Positions 25,295 through 36,855 of a DNA stretch of 64,000 nt are shown piece by piece. Both the position numbers and the translations under genes were made by a program. The DNA is taken from NCBI GenBank assembly GCA_020881915.1, contig JAJFPB010000003.1:3472001-3536000 (forward strand), given 5' to 3'. Every line of letters starts with the position of its first letter. Position 1 is the first letter of the stretch. This stretch comes from Paramyrothecium sp. XJ0827 (lineage: Eukaryota > Ascomycota > Sordariomycetes > Hypocreales > Stachybotryaceae). Below the pieces are notes generated by a model that saw only the letters and a program-made list of their open reading frames with translations, did no database searches and was not told the DNA's origin.

Positions 25295-26413
25295 ATGGCA
25301 GACATCGCCGACCAACACGACCAGGCCTCGGCCGCCGACCTCGACGAGTCGCACTCGGTGGGCAATGGCACTGCCGCCCCCGAGGCTCGTGGCATCAAGC
25401 GCCAGCGTCCCTCGGCTGCCGACGATGATGACGATGATGATGAGAAGGGAGGCCGTGAGCGTCGCAAGATTGAGATCAAGTTCATCAGCGACAAGTCGCG
25501 CCGCCATATTACCTTCTCCAAGCGGAAGGCCGGCATTATGAAAAAGGTGCGTTTGCTTTTGCTTTTCTCCCGCAAAAAACACCACGCGGCTCCCGATTCG
25601 CCCTTTCCCCCTCCATCCACGGAACCTACCCCGAAATACAAGGGATCGGAAGTCTTCTCGGTGCTGTCTATGTTTTGCTGCTGCCCTCCCTGGGCTAGGA
25701 GAGACGGGTCTCTGCGCAACGTATGGTTGCGCGCGCCCACGTCCAAAACCACCCTACAACATCTCTCGCGTTCTCCTTACTGATGATGGTCAATGTCGCG
25801 TCGCGCTATAGGCTTACGAACTCTCCGTCCTTACTGGCACCCAAGTCCTGCTCCTCGTCGTTTCCGAGACTGGCTTGGTCTATACGTTCACGACCCCTAA
25901 GCTTCAACCCCTCGTTACGAAGGCCGAGGGCAAGAACTTGATTCAGGTACGTGATGCTGACTCAACGGCTCTCGCAAACAAACTTCAATTCGTCTTGTCG
26001 CATTCATGTATCTTGCGGAAATGCGCCTCCGTACGACGCAAACGCGCAATTGACGCGTCCTGGTCCATGATCTTTGTCTATTGCAGCAAAACTGGACCGC
26101 CAGCTAACGCGATCATTTCCAGGCATGCTTGAACGCACCAGAGCCCACCCCTGGTAATGACAACGGTGTGGATGGCGGTGATCAGGTTGAATCCCCCGAG
26201 GAGCCTACCAACCAACATCTTCCTCCTCAGGGTGCCCGCCAGGGAATTCCACAGAACCCTCACATGCCCAACACATATAACATGGCAAGCATGCCGATGG
26301 ACCCTCAGCAGGCCATGGCCTACCAAAACTACGTCCACCAGCGGAATCAGGGCTATGGGTCTGGCATTCCGCCGCAGCCCGGTATGCCTCCCAACAACCA
26401 CCATCAATCATGA
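25295..26413 (+). CDS. mcm1: MADS-box transcription factor Mcm1 (SRF type)
   Basis: Mcm1 is a nuclear MADS-box factor that works with partner proteins in mating-type control, cell cycle and development. Exons 25295..25546, 25812..25946 and 26123..26413 encode 225 aa. An acidic run of seven Asp (about residues 45-51) precedes the MADS domain at roughly 55-112: RRKIEIKFISDKSRRHITFSKRKAGIMKK, then AYELSVLTGTQVLLLVVSETG and VYTFTTPKLQPLV, ending LIQACLNAPEP. The SRF/Mcm1-type wording ELSVLTGTQVLLLV separates it from the MEF2-type RlmA. The C-terminal 100 residues are Pro/Gln/Asn/Met-rich and likely an activation region. Intron 1 (265 nt) splits the MADS domain after IMKK, a position I recall as common in filamentous fungi. 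The upstream desert may contain extended regulation. Confidence 0.95.
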
Positions 26414-28471
26414 TGGATGATGATTGCATGAGGAGTTATCAAAATGGACGTTCATTCCCGGCTATTCTCGCTCCTTAGCCAACGTCCCTTATATGCGATC
26501 AGATCGTCGGTGGGCGTGTTTACACACATTTGCGAGGCTCTGGCGATTCGGCGTTGTTGGAATGTTATATGCCACCAAGCATTTCTGCCGTACTTTTCTA
26601 ATAAATCCTCAAGTTCTAGTCAGCTTCCCAGAGCTTGAGGTGTAGCGACTGCTTATTTGACGACAGGCACCAGTCTTGTAGCAGTTGCCGTTGTCGTGCT
26701 GGGGTCGCATCAATATGCCGCTTCTAGGCTCGGCACTGCCTGCCTATATTCCACTTTGCAGTCTGGACGATCTAGCTGCAGGTATTGCTGGAATTGTCGA
26801 GGGTCGCGGGTGATCTGCGTTGTTGACTGGGATTAGGAAGATGCGGGCCCTGGTTCGAGTCGTTCTCGTCTTCTCTTATTTTTCGCATTTTGCTGCACGA
26901 TTCCACCAACTATGTGCTCCATAGACGTTTTCTTTTATCTTTTCTTCGCTGATAGTGGAGGGGGGGGAGCGTTGTCATTTCGAGATGGGCGGGAGCGAGG
27001 GTCACTTTGTAGGATGCATGGAAACGGGACGCATGAAGGCATGAATCTTGGCGGTCGGGCACACACAAAAAGGGCAGACAAAACTATCATAGGTTCAATT
27101 GTGCAGTTCTGTCTGTTTCACGCTATTCAGCATGCTCCCCACTTGTTGTGGTTGACCTCGATCGATCCAAAAGAACAAAAAAATCGCCATTGCAAAGCAC
27201 TTGAGGTGTAGTTCATCGGGGCAAGACACATGGCACGTTTGGACACGTACGTAACGATGTAAACACAGCTCCGGTTGTAGGTCGTCGGCTCGTCTTAAGC
27301 AACGTTGAGTCCCGTGTTCTCGGGTAAGACTTGGAGCCGCCAACCTGGAAGTCAAACAATCCTCGGCATATAGCCACTTTCGAGCAGCCTGGACACTCGG
27401 ATCTAGCCTACGTCTATGCTCACGCCTGGTCGGATTGGCGAGTATGGCCTTTGGCGTGTTCCAGGGTGCCTTTATTTTTCAATTGTTCACGGTTGCTTAC
27501 TTTTACCCCCGGGCTTATAGCCAAGCATTAAAATAAAAGAAGCTCTTTCTTGGAGCTCCCCCCGCCACGCTCTTGTTGGCCCTGACAAGGACGCCACCAA
27601 ACGAGCCCCTTTGTTCCTTTCTGTAACCAAGAGGAGCCGTATCCATTTACGGAACGAGACTTGCCATTTCTGGGAGATTGGTGGTTTGTGATAGGAGCAA
27701 CCCTGAACGGGAGAAAAGGGTGGGTTTTCCAGTTTCTTTGGGGAGGGGCGTGGGCGATCTGTGCGATTTGGACACACGGTGACGGAAACGGGAATAGCCA
27801 TCTACGTGTGGGGGACGGGATGCATGAATGATTGCGTCGTTTGTCTGTGAAACATGCGCCGAAGCTTGAACCGCACGGCGGTCGACTTCGCATCTATGGA
27901 ATTCGGCAGCAAGGCGCTTGGGCAAACTAGGAAACGTCGCCTTCTGTCCGCGGCATATCGTGCGGGAAGCGCAGCAGTGTTACTCCTTGTGCAAAGGAAA
28001 CCCCAGATGTCAAGCAGATTATGTATAAATAAGGTAGGCAGATGCAGAGGCGCCGACAAAAGCAGCGACGAACCGAATTGTTACTGTGATGGGAAGCACT
28101 GGGTGACCAATCCTTGTTTCTTTTACGTAGATGGTATGTAAGCGGTAGTTGTTCGGGCTTCCCTTATAGGGTAGGTCGGCGACTGAGGTCAAGACGATGC
28201 GGGAAGGAAGGGAGCAGAAGGCAGCCCCCTCGAAAGGGCCTTTTCTTTAAATGCAAGGCATGCTGATTACTGTGCCGCGGACGGCTAAAATCAAAAGAAA
28301 AGCAAAGAAGAGAAGCGGAATGGGACGAAGAGCCAAGCAACCAATACGCCATCACAACCAGACAGCTCACATGCATCTCCCGGTCCCTGAAGACTGTTTT
28401 CCCCGCCTCATCCCACGCACGCCTTGAGAGGCATCCGTTCATTGCTTGCTTGCTTGTTTGCCGGCCGTGGC
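26414..28471. other. Convergent intergenic region between mcm1 and the copper transporter
   Basis: About 2.1 kb between two 3' ends. It should hold the mcm1 3'-UTR; the remainder has only short overlapping frames without recognisable features. A GCTTGCTTGCTTG microrepeat sits at 28443-28456 next to the transporter 3' end. Confidence 0.55.
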
Positions 28472-29157
28472 TCAGTGGTCCAGCCTGCTGAAGCGACCAA
28501 CGGCCAGGCTGCCGACAAAGACACCAGCAAGAACGGAAAAGAAGTAGCCGACGTTCATGGTCATTACTGCCAGCATGCTGCGCACACCATGGGTTAGCAA
28601 TCCGTCACCAGTGCGCATCTCAATCAAATCACTCACAGCATGTACCCAACCCCGACGATGATCATGTCCAAGGTCGCCCGCACGGGGTCAACCGTGAGCC
28701 TCCACGGCGCGACGCCCGTGTGCCTCTTGTCCAGAACCACCACCGTCTCCTCAATGCCATTGTCCGAGAGAGACATGGTCGTCTTCCTCGCCTCGGCGTC
28801 TCGCCCCATGCCGCGTACCAATGGCGAGTCGCCGTTAGAGGAGCTGTAGACTCGGTGCGCCTCGTGCTCCTGCCAACGGGCTTCCATACGAGCCTTGACG
28901 GCCAGTAGCACCCTTGCCAGGATTGCGAGGACGACAAGGAAGATGCACGTCCCTGCGTATGCTCCGGCGCTGTTGGGCGTCCATTTGCTGGTGTAGAGAG
29001 GGGTGGCGAGGTTGGTCTGGAAGAGCATCGTCATGCCGCTCATGCCGACCATGCCGCCATGGCCATCACTGCTCGTCCCCACGCCTTGGGTGGCATCACC
29101 CGTCCCCATATCCATGCCCGAGTCCATAGCATCTCCGTGCCGCGCAAAGACAGTCAT
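28472..29157 (-). CDS. Ctr-family copper transporter
   Basis: Exons 29157..28637 and 28577..28472 encode 208 aa. Ctr proteins form trimeric channels importing Cu(I) across the plasma membrane or exporting it from the vacuole. The N-terminus is Met-rich (MDSGMDMG at 11-18; MVGMSGMTM at 36-44), as expected for copper capture. TM1 lies at about 66-87, then a cytosolic loop of about 75 residues. TM2 contains the key M175xxxM179 selectivity motif (MLAVM) leading into TMNVGYFFSV, and TM3 carries G192xxxG196 (GVFVG) for helix packing. The intron falls just before the MxxxM motif (donor GTGAGT), so the motif is seen only after splicing. A Cys/His-rich C-terminal tail is missing, as in several fungal Ctr2/Ctr3-type members. 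Whether it acts at the plasma membrane or vacuole cannot be told. Confidence 0.92.
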
Positions 29158-32100
29158 TTTGTGATTGCTGGTGGTTCGTCGTCGAAGTGACTCTAGTGGC
29201 GGCTGTCACGTTTGCGTTTTGATCTTGTATTGGTGTAGAGAGGTAGGAGTTCTGATCTGTGGTGAAAGCTGTCAAGAGTATACCTTGTGTTGACCGGTGT
29301 ACAGGATCTTATATCTCCAGTCCGTCAATCAGAGACTGACGCGCGGTGTGATGCTCTGCGACGGAACATAAAACATGCTCTGCGGAATGCCTGCGACAAA
29401 GCAGCACCAGCAACACCATAAATGGCAAAGGTGTGGCCTCACAGTCCAGGCCCGGTTCTCGTGCTTGAGCAAGTTTGGCCCTGCAAGGACACGATTCGAT
29501 TGGCCATCCCCGGATCCGCACCATGAGCTCGCCGTTCATGCGCTATAGCTGGTGGCCTCCATCTGAAACCGCTCGATCTGCGCACTGCCATTGGTGTGCT
29601 GACCGAGGTCTTCCCGCAGACTAACAGCGAGCGCGTTGTCTCGGGCGATTCGTGCTCAATCGTGCTCTTTTAGCTTCTGGTTTGGTTTCGACCACATTTT
29701 AAGCTACTCGCTAACCAATTTTGTCCATTTCAACCTGCTCAACCACCTCATCTTTTGCGAGAGCGTTGCCGCAAGATGCGAAACGTTCTGCGTTTCGCAT
29801 CACCTTGCAAGACTACGGACGGCCGAATGCTCATTTCAGCGGAAGCTCATGTTGCCGATGATGTAGCCGTCTTCGAGACTGCCCAGCATGAGACAGCAGG
29901 GTTGCTTGCGTGTCAAACCGACCTCTGCCAAGAGAGGAGCGAAACATCGCTTGATGCTAGGCTCGGTTGGTCAGTATAGCTTGGATGAGTGCTTATACAA
30001 CATATTAGTCAGTTTGAAGAAAGAAGGAATCTTTTATCACCCAGGACCTTTGCTTGCCAAGCTCATTGGTTGCATGGTACCTTCATTTTTCACCTACGTT
30101 GATGGATTTGGCAGGGAGTTTTGAAGCAATAGTTTCATCGCCGAGTGCGGTTGAATGAAGCGAACATACGGCAATCCGAATTTCGGGTGTAGAAGGAGTT
30201 TTCGTCCAGGGCCAAAGAGATCTTATTCAGTGGTAACACGAATCTCTGACGTTGAGGATGAGTTCTGCTACTATGGCATGGCTGGAGCCGAGAGAGCCTT
30301 GTATTCTCTTTCGCACCTGGGAATTTAAAGAATAAGCAACTAGTCTGAAGGAGAAAATCGTAGGTAAGCCACGTTACCATGCGAAAACAAAATGTTGAGC
30401 ATTCACTAACCGAATTTCAGGTTACTGCCTGATGTCTCTTGCATAGACCTTCAGGTAGTACACAATGGGAGGTCCTCTATATCAGATTGGCTGAGCCTGG
30501 CCGTGGCTTGCAATGCCTCGGGTTGTCCGACCATATCAACGCCTTATCCTCAGGAGCGCAACGATTGGGCGATTTGAATCGTGTCCGGTAACTGGCCAGC
30601 GCCCAATACGGTATGCAGCTGGTAAATGGACGGCTTTTTCTTCAGTACATCTCGCCGTCGTCCTTGTCGACATGCTTTCTTGTGCTTGAGCAGTTTTCTC
30701 ATGCAAAGCGATCTGCAAGCCTACGGCTCTGCTTCCGGTTTCAATTTTAGCTCTTCAAACCCTTGTGTGAACGACCTCTGATCCAATGAAGCGACAGCTA
30801 ATAAGGATGTATCTCGGCGGCACTACTGAAAAAGACCAGATCTTTTCCTCATCCAAGACCTGACCCCGAGGAGGGCTTTTTGCGGCAAATATGCAACCAC
30901 CCGTAGACATGTCTAGGGCAGTTACACAGGGCACAGCATACCTGCTTGAGACGGCGAGCTCAGGCCATAACCGGTGCGAAAACTGAGTCTAATTCAACGA
31001 CCCGAATCTGCATGTCGGTCATCACGGAGAGAAAACGCGAGAGGCCTGCAACGGCCTTTAAAGCCTAACTCGTGCCCGGCACGATGCGAGCTGAGGACAA
31101 ACAATAGTATGAGCAAGGGATGTCAAGTGAGCGCTCGCTTGAAGACTTGAGGAAACTGCAAGTCTGACGCAGCCTACAAACAGGGGCACGAGCAACGAGA
31201 CGAATGATATCGAGACGGTATTGCCTGCCTGTTACACCTCCATTATCTTGGAAGAAGTGTAGGCGTCCATCTAGCAAACTCCCTCACGCTAGGGCGGCAC
31301 TCCTACGGCAGCCATGAGCTCAAGATGGCATCCTTGGCAGTCGATCTTGTTCCGCTTCTAGCGCACTGCAATCAATACCAATGACCAGGATGGCCATCAA
31401 GCCGTTGGAGAAATTCTGGCCGCCCAGAGGCCAGAATCATTTCGTCGATCGCCACCCATGGTCCGACTTAAGCATGAGGCGCACCGTAGCTGGCCTAAAG
31501 GCGTGGCCCCCCTTAACTAACAGGAGATATATGCACGCAAGTAAACGCAAGTACCGAGCAACGCGGGCCGATGTCTTCCTTGTCGAGGAGGATGCTGCTG
31601 CCGGCATGACCCCATTCTCTCAACCATCCCAGAGAGAGCAGTTGGGCTTGAGATCAAGCTGGGATTAGGACTTCGACCCTCGAAAAAAAGGCGCCCCATA
31701 TACCTTGAGCTGAGAAACCCCCATCTCCACTGGCGGCAAGCCACAACCCCTACGACCACGTTTGTCCGCCCTGCACCTTGGCTGCAGCCATCTTCAGCCC
31801 GTCCCGTTTGAGAAAACGCCTCGGCATTGTTCTCAGTCCCATGTCCCATCTATTGCTCTCCAGAAACGGAAGGAAGGTTCAAGCTGTGGTTCCCAAGTTG
31901 TTCCCTGTCTCAAGCGGGATTCGCGACGCCAAGCCACGCCCAGCATCGGAGGTCTCCAAGGCCTGGGAGCACAGATTCTGCTTAGCCGTTCATGGGCAGA
32001 TTGAGTTATTGACTATACCGCAAAATAGTTCTCGTCACAACGATCCTCGGAGCGGCTGAGACGATACCCACCACACCTCTACCCTGTCGCTCTTTGCCCT

Positions 32101-34379
32101 ACCGCCACGAGTTCTGCAACCCCCCACTGCTACCATGATCGTCAAGTCGTGCAGGGGGGGGGAGCATACACAACGTTTGTTTCCTCTCGAGCCGTTGGTT
32201 GAGGCCCGTAACCTGTTTTTACGCACTATATAATCTCACACCCTCGAGACCGAGGCGAGCAGGGTAGAGGGAAGCCTGGCTCTTTGCCTTGGCTGAGGCC
32301 TTACTACTTGGGAATGAAAAGAGCCGGGGCGCTTACACATCTTCGACACGAATGGTGACCCTTGACATATGCGCTGTACGACCTTCTGCGTCTGACTTCC
32401 GTCTTTTTCGTCTCCCTCGGACTGCATTCCACTTGAGCTTGCCTTGCAGTTACGGCTGAGCGCTAGATGCATCCGGATGCCGCTCTCCAATCGCGCCCAT
32501 TCGAACTCAAGCTCCGCCCCTGTGCCTCCTCCCTGGCATTCTCCTTGCGTCCTGACATTAGTTATGACATGCGAGCATCTGCACACATCCTCAAGCGCGG
32601 TATTGGACGTAACCGAGCTGCCATTCGTCCAAGATTAGCGCTTCTCTGTCTAGGCCGACCTCGCCCTAGCACACGTTCTACTTGTCAAACCCAATGCTCG
32701 GTCTTTACGCCCCCCTTTTCCCACCCCGCCTTGTCCTCGCTAACTCTCGTTCCGATGGTTCCAAACGACCCCCCGTGTCCGCATGGGGCTCGATGGTTTC
32801 CGGGTTGATGCTTCAGAGTCGGAATCTCCGTGATCGAAGGTCGATATGCTGTAGTACGTCACATGAAAGGCCCTCCCGTGTAGAAGGTTTCCAGTCAGCA
32901 CACTTTAGGTTCCGCGCCGGCACACGTCAAAACCCGGCTCTGAACGATTGGCTCCGTCCATGTCAACCACGGCTAGTTCCAGGCAGAGCCTACTCATTCT
33001 CAGGCACTAGGTCAGCCACCATGCTTGACCAGAGCCCCCCCCCCCCTTGTGGCATCTGACCGGCTCCATTTCCCCCAACGAGCTTGTCCTTTTCCATCCT
33101 GCCTCCTTCCTGCCAGAAAAGCTTGTGATGGGCTGTGCGATCTTCAGGGCTTTACCATTCAGGGTTGAGAACGGCAAGCCTCGAACGACGCCTCCTGGTG
33201 GGCTAGCGCCGATTCTCACCCAGCCTTTGCAGCGCGGACGGTCGATTAGCCATCGTTTGCGCCATTTCCGTCTAAGCCAAACCTTCCCATGCTACCTCCC
33301 TTGAATGTCAGCAACTCGGCGAAAGGGGGTCCACCCCTCAACGATGAATGCCATAAACGGGCTACAATTTGATGCATTCCGCTTCATATGGTGCAGACTG
33401 GAGAAAAAGCTTTCAGACCCATACCACGCAATGACCCGATGTGAAGTACGTGAGTTTGATAGAGGCCGTCGATAGAGTAACGCGTTACTTCGCCTAACGG
33501 CGCGCCTCGTCGCATGTGAATTCTTGGTAGGACTGGAAGTTGGCACTTCCACCCCATTCGCACTCTTGAGAGCCGCAGCTGCAGACAGGGATACTATCAA
33601 TATTGAGAGAATTCATCTTGGCTATTATATTGTGCTAGGCCTAGCAAGATCAGATGTGAAAACGAAGAATGTTGTAATTTTCACAAATCTTGCCGTCAGG
33701 AGACTTCTGTTGTGCACTCACATGGCCAGGTCCGTAGTAGCACACCGTGTAAACGCCCAATTTCCGTCATTGTTCGTTCCGTAGAACTTGAAGTAAGAGT
33801 ACACCACGAAAGCGAATGAGCAAACCACAAAATGCCGTGGTATCCAATTTCCATCCCGTCTAACATTCGCCGAACAGACATAAAACATGAGTAGTGAAAG
33901 AACGAAAGAGAAAAGGAAGTCATTAGGCCCTCGTCCTGGATGATACCGAACATGAACGGGCGTAGTTCAAAGAAAGAAAAAGAAGGGGGCAAAGGACACA
34001 ATACTGCGCTTTGCGAGGATCTGCCGTCAAGAAACACGACATTAGGAACCGAAACGTTCCCGAACATGTACTTCTCATCCTGAGGCGGTGATCCTCGTAC
34101 CAGAAAAATCCCAAAATCCCAAACAAGATTCGGCCAAGTCGGCCTGATGCTCAAACAGCCCTACCTTTCAGGCCGCCCAACGCCAAGATAACCCGTTATA
34201 CCATTCCTCTGCGCCAGAAATTTTTTTGGAGATCCCGCTCTGTTCACCGAATTTGCGACTGTCGAGCCTCGTGCATCCCTATGGCAACCGATGGGAAATG
34301 TCGGGGAATGCGGATAACCCAATGCCAGTTTCTGTATTCCTGGAACTCCTTGTCCATGCAGCCAACCCTTCGAAGACAA
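29158..34379. other. Gene-poor region between ctr and the MtfA-like gene, about 5.2 kb
   Basis: This contains the copper transporter promoter on its left and the MtfA-like gene 3' region on its right. All open frames are short or conflict on both strands, with no domain seen. A C10 run lies near 33036-33048. The 152-codon minus-strand frame at 33696-34154 just downstream of the MtfA-like stop probably overlaps that gene's 3'-UTR. Confidence 0.55.
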
Positions 34380-35821
34380 CTACTCTTTCTTCATGATGGG
34401 GCTGTCCTCATCATCTCCCGTCCTATCTGACCCGGCGTCGTCGCCGTTGGCGTTGTCGTTGCCCTTGGACTCACAGCCCTTCACAAGTCGATGCCGCTAA
34501 AATCAAGTTAGCCATGGTCGATCAAGCCCTCAAGCATACCTTCCGATACCCCGCGGGACCAGGGACGGTATCCGCAAATCAGTTGCTACGTACCTTGAGT
34601 GCGTCTTTTCGTGAGAAACTCTTGCTACAGAAAGAACATGGGAAAGGTTTGACCGCAAGATGAATCCGTTTGTGACGCTTCAAGTCATGATTTCGACTGA
34701 AAGACTGAACGCATTGGTCGCATTTGAAAGGCCTTTCATTTTGAGGAGGTGCTTGAGGATGTCCGTACATGATGGGATGAGATGCGTAGCCTTGAGGAAC
34801 GCCCATACCCGAGATCATGGACATCTGGGCACCTGGTTGATGTATATTTGACATGACAGGACCAGCCATTGTTGGAAGCGTGGAATACGGTTGATATGAT
34901 CTATATGGCCCGGGTGGAGCCATGGATGATTGAGTACCGGCTATGGAGCTCAGGCCCCTGGGTCCAGGGCCAGCGGTGGTGGGTGAAGCATGGGTGGGCG
35001 AGGGCTGCGTGGTATAGGCAGGAAAGCTCTGTTGCTGAGGTGTTGATGATGGGGTGTAATAGCTCGGGGTACTGGGTGGTCTCGTATGCGTATATGAATC
35101 GACATGTCCCGACGCGCTGGAAGGAGTTGGTGGCTGGCCACTGGCGGGTCCTGCACCTCCAGAGATGGGTGTCTGGAATGGTTGGTGAACTTGGTCATAC
35201 GGGGGCGGCGGAAGCCCCTCGCCTCCCGTAGCTGGGGATTGAGAGCTTCGATGGCTGTTGAAGGACATGGAGGGCTGGCCGTACATGGAAGGCCTTCCGC
35301 CATACGTAGGCTGTCCGAGAGACTGGGGAGCACCGCCGACGCTATATGAAGAGGCGCCTGGAGTAGGCCAAGCACCGTGAACGTGGCCGCTGTATGTGTA
35401 CTGCATGTTGCCGGTAGCCTGCGAACCCTGCGAGCTTCCTGTATTTACACTGGAAAGACTGGGACTGATACCGTCACCGGCTCCTGCGACAATATGTTAG
35501 AACATTGTCCCAGGACGAAATGGGGGAAATATGCGAAAATGGTCATCGTCTGTCATGCAGTGCCGCAGATCGAAGGAAGGATCAGTGGTCAAGCCAGAGG
35601 ATTTCGCGGGTAAATGCCCGACGGCAAGCAGGGGTGGCATAGTGAAGGGGTTTTCAGAACGAGGCCGGATTTGGACGTCGCAATGCTTGGGAATGTGAAG
35701 TCTTGAGGAATTGGGGACGTGGGGCCTTACTTGGAACATCCGCAGTAGGCGGAGGTAGAGAAAAGGCAGGTAATGCACCGGCAGCTGGACGACGTGAAGT
35801 GAAGCTTGTGGCCGTTTCCAT
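34380..35821 (-). CDS. mtfA: C2H2 zinc-finger transcription factor, MtfA-like
   Basis: Exons 35821..35731, 35483..34594 and 34496..34380 encode 365 aa. Residues 1-280 are Pro/Ser/Gly/Gln/Tyr-rich and disordered. Two adjacent fingers follow: the first at about 285-304 (FKCDQC...RNHDLKRHKRIH) and the second at about 313-335 (FPCSFC...RKDALKRHRLVKGC). The second finger ends in a Cys, giving a C2HC-type pattern, and intron 2 splits it between LK and RH. The tail is short and acidic. This finger pair matches my recollection of Aspergillus MtfA, a regulator of secondary metabolism, protease production and development. It also distantly resembles Swi5/Ace2 fingers (RNHDL...RH). The start METATSFTSRRPAAG is supported because the 247 nt intron joins in frame. 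Orthology is likely but not proven; target genes are unknown. Confidence 0.85.
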
Positions 35822-36790
35822 GACGATCCGTGCTCGATTCGGGGCGGATATCTCCTGAGATGGTATGAAATCTGCTCGACTCAGCAGTTCTTGAGCAGTG
35901 TTGGAAGCGTGATGATTGTTGGGCTTCGCGATGCCAGCACGGGGTACTGGTGGACGCAGGAAAAGGGCCGGGGAGGGCTGGATTTTGCTTGTTGTGAGGA
36001 CGGAAAGTCGAAGTCGAAGTTTGAGTGTGGGTTTTTGGGGAAGGGGTGGAAGTTAACAAGGCCGCTTGGAGGAAAGATACAAAGTGAATGTATCGGGAAG
36101 TAGCGGTTCGGAAGGTCCTGGAAACGGAGAGCAACAAGGTCGACGTGGTTGCTTTTCGGATGCTGCTGCTGCTGCTCCAGGTCAAGGCGGGAGACTCTGA
36201 ATCGTCAACGTTCCACAGCTTCGCTGCTAGCTACGCTTGAGGTGTAGGAATTGCTGTTGCGTCAGCAGCTCCTTTGCTCAATTTGACCGGTTGTTACGCG
36301 CGTTGCTCGTCTGACAGCGCTCCTTGTATAGTTCGTCGCGGCTGCCTTTTTCTGGTTGGTTGTCTTTTTGGAGAACTGTAAGATCCAACTTTGAAGATCT
36401 CTGCAAGACCGTTCGCGGATTGTAGTTGCAGAATGAGGCTTGAACAGTTCGCCCGGGTGGTGGAAAGATGGCTGTCCGGGAACGGCGCCGAGAAGGGGGG
36501 GGGGGGCTTGCTGGCTCTAAAAGCTACCACAAGCTACCGCGCGCGCGGGGTGGGCAAGAGGGAGGGATGGATCGCAAAAGCGTCTAATATACGCCAATCC
36601 AGGGCCAAAGGACATGGACCATTAAGCGTCCTCACAAGGTCGAACTCTAAAACCCCGCCCCAAGACACGAGCCAAAGAGCGAACAAGCTATATCGAGTGG
36701 TGGCGTTCAGTCCGGCGACTCGTTACAGCTTTCGATGGAAGCTCCAGCTCTAGATCGGAAGCAAGGCTGGAGGGGGGACGGGAGGGCGGC

Positions 36791-36855
36791 GGAGGAGGAG
36801 GAGGAAGAAGAGGAGGAGGGGGGAGAAAAGAGGAATGTCTGTCTGTCTGTCTGTC
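36791..36855. repeat. Polypurine tract followed by (TGTC)5
   Basis: Positions 36791-36835 are 45 consecutive purines (GGA/GAA units), immediately followed by five TGTC units (36836-36855). A second AAG/GAA-rich purine tract continues at 36889-36964. It lies about 1 kb upstream of the MtfA-like start codon, in its likely promoter or leader. Confidence 0.8.

Noticed and set aside
33696..34154. 152-codon minus-strand frame after the MtfA-like gene
   Set aside because: Immediately downstream on the same strand and more likely 3'-UTR; no domain or clear coding bias.
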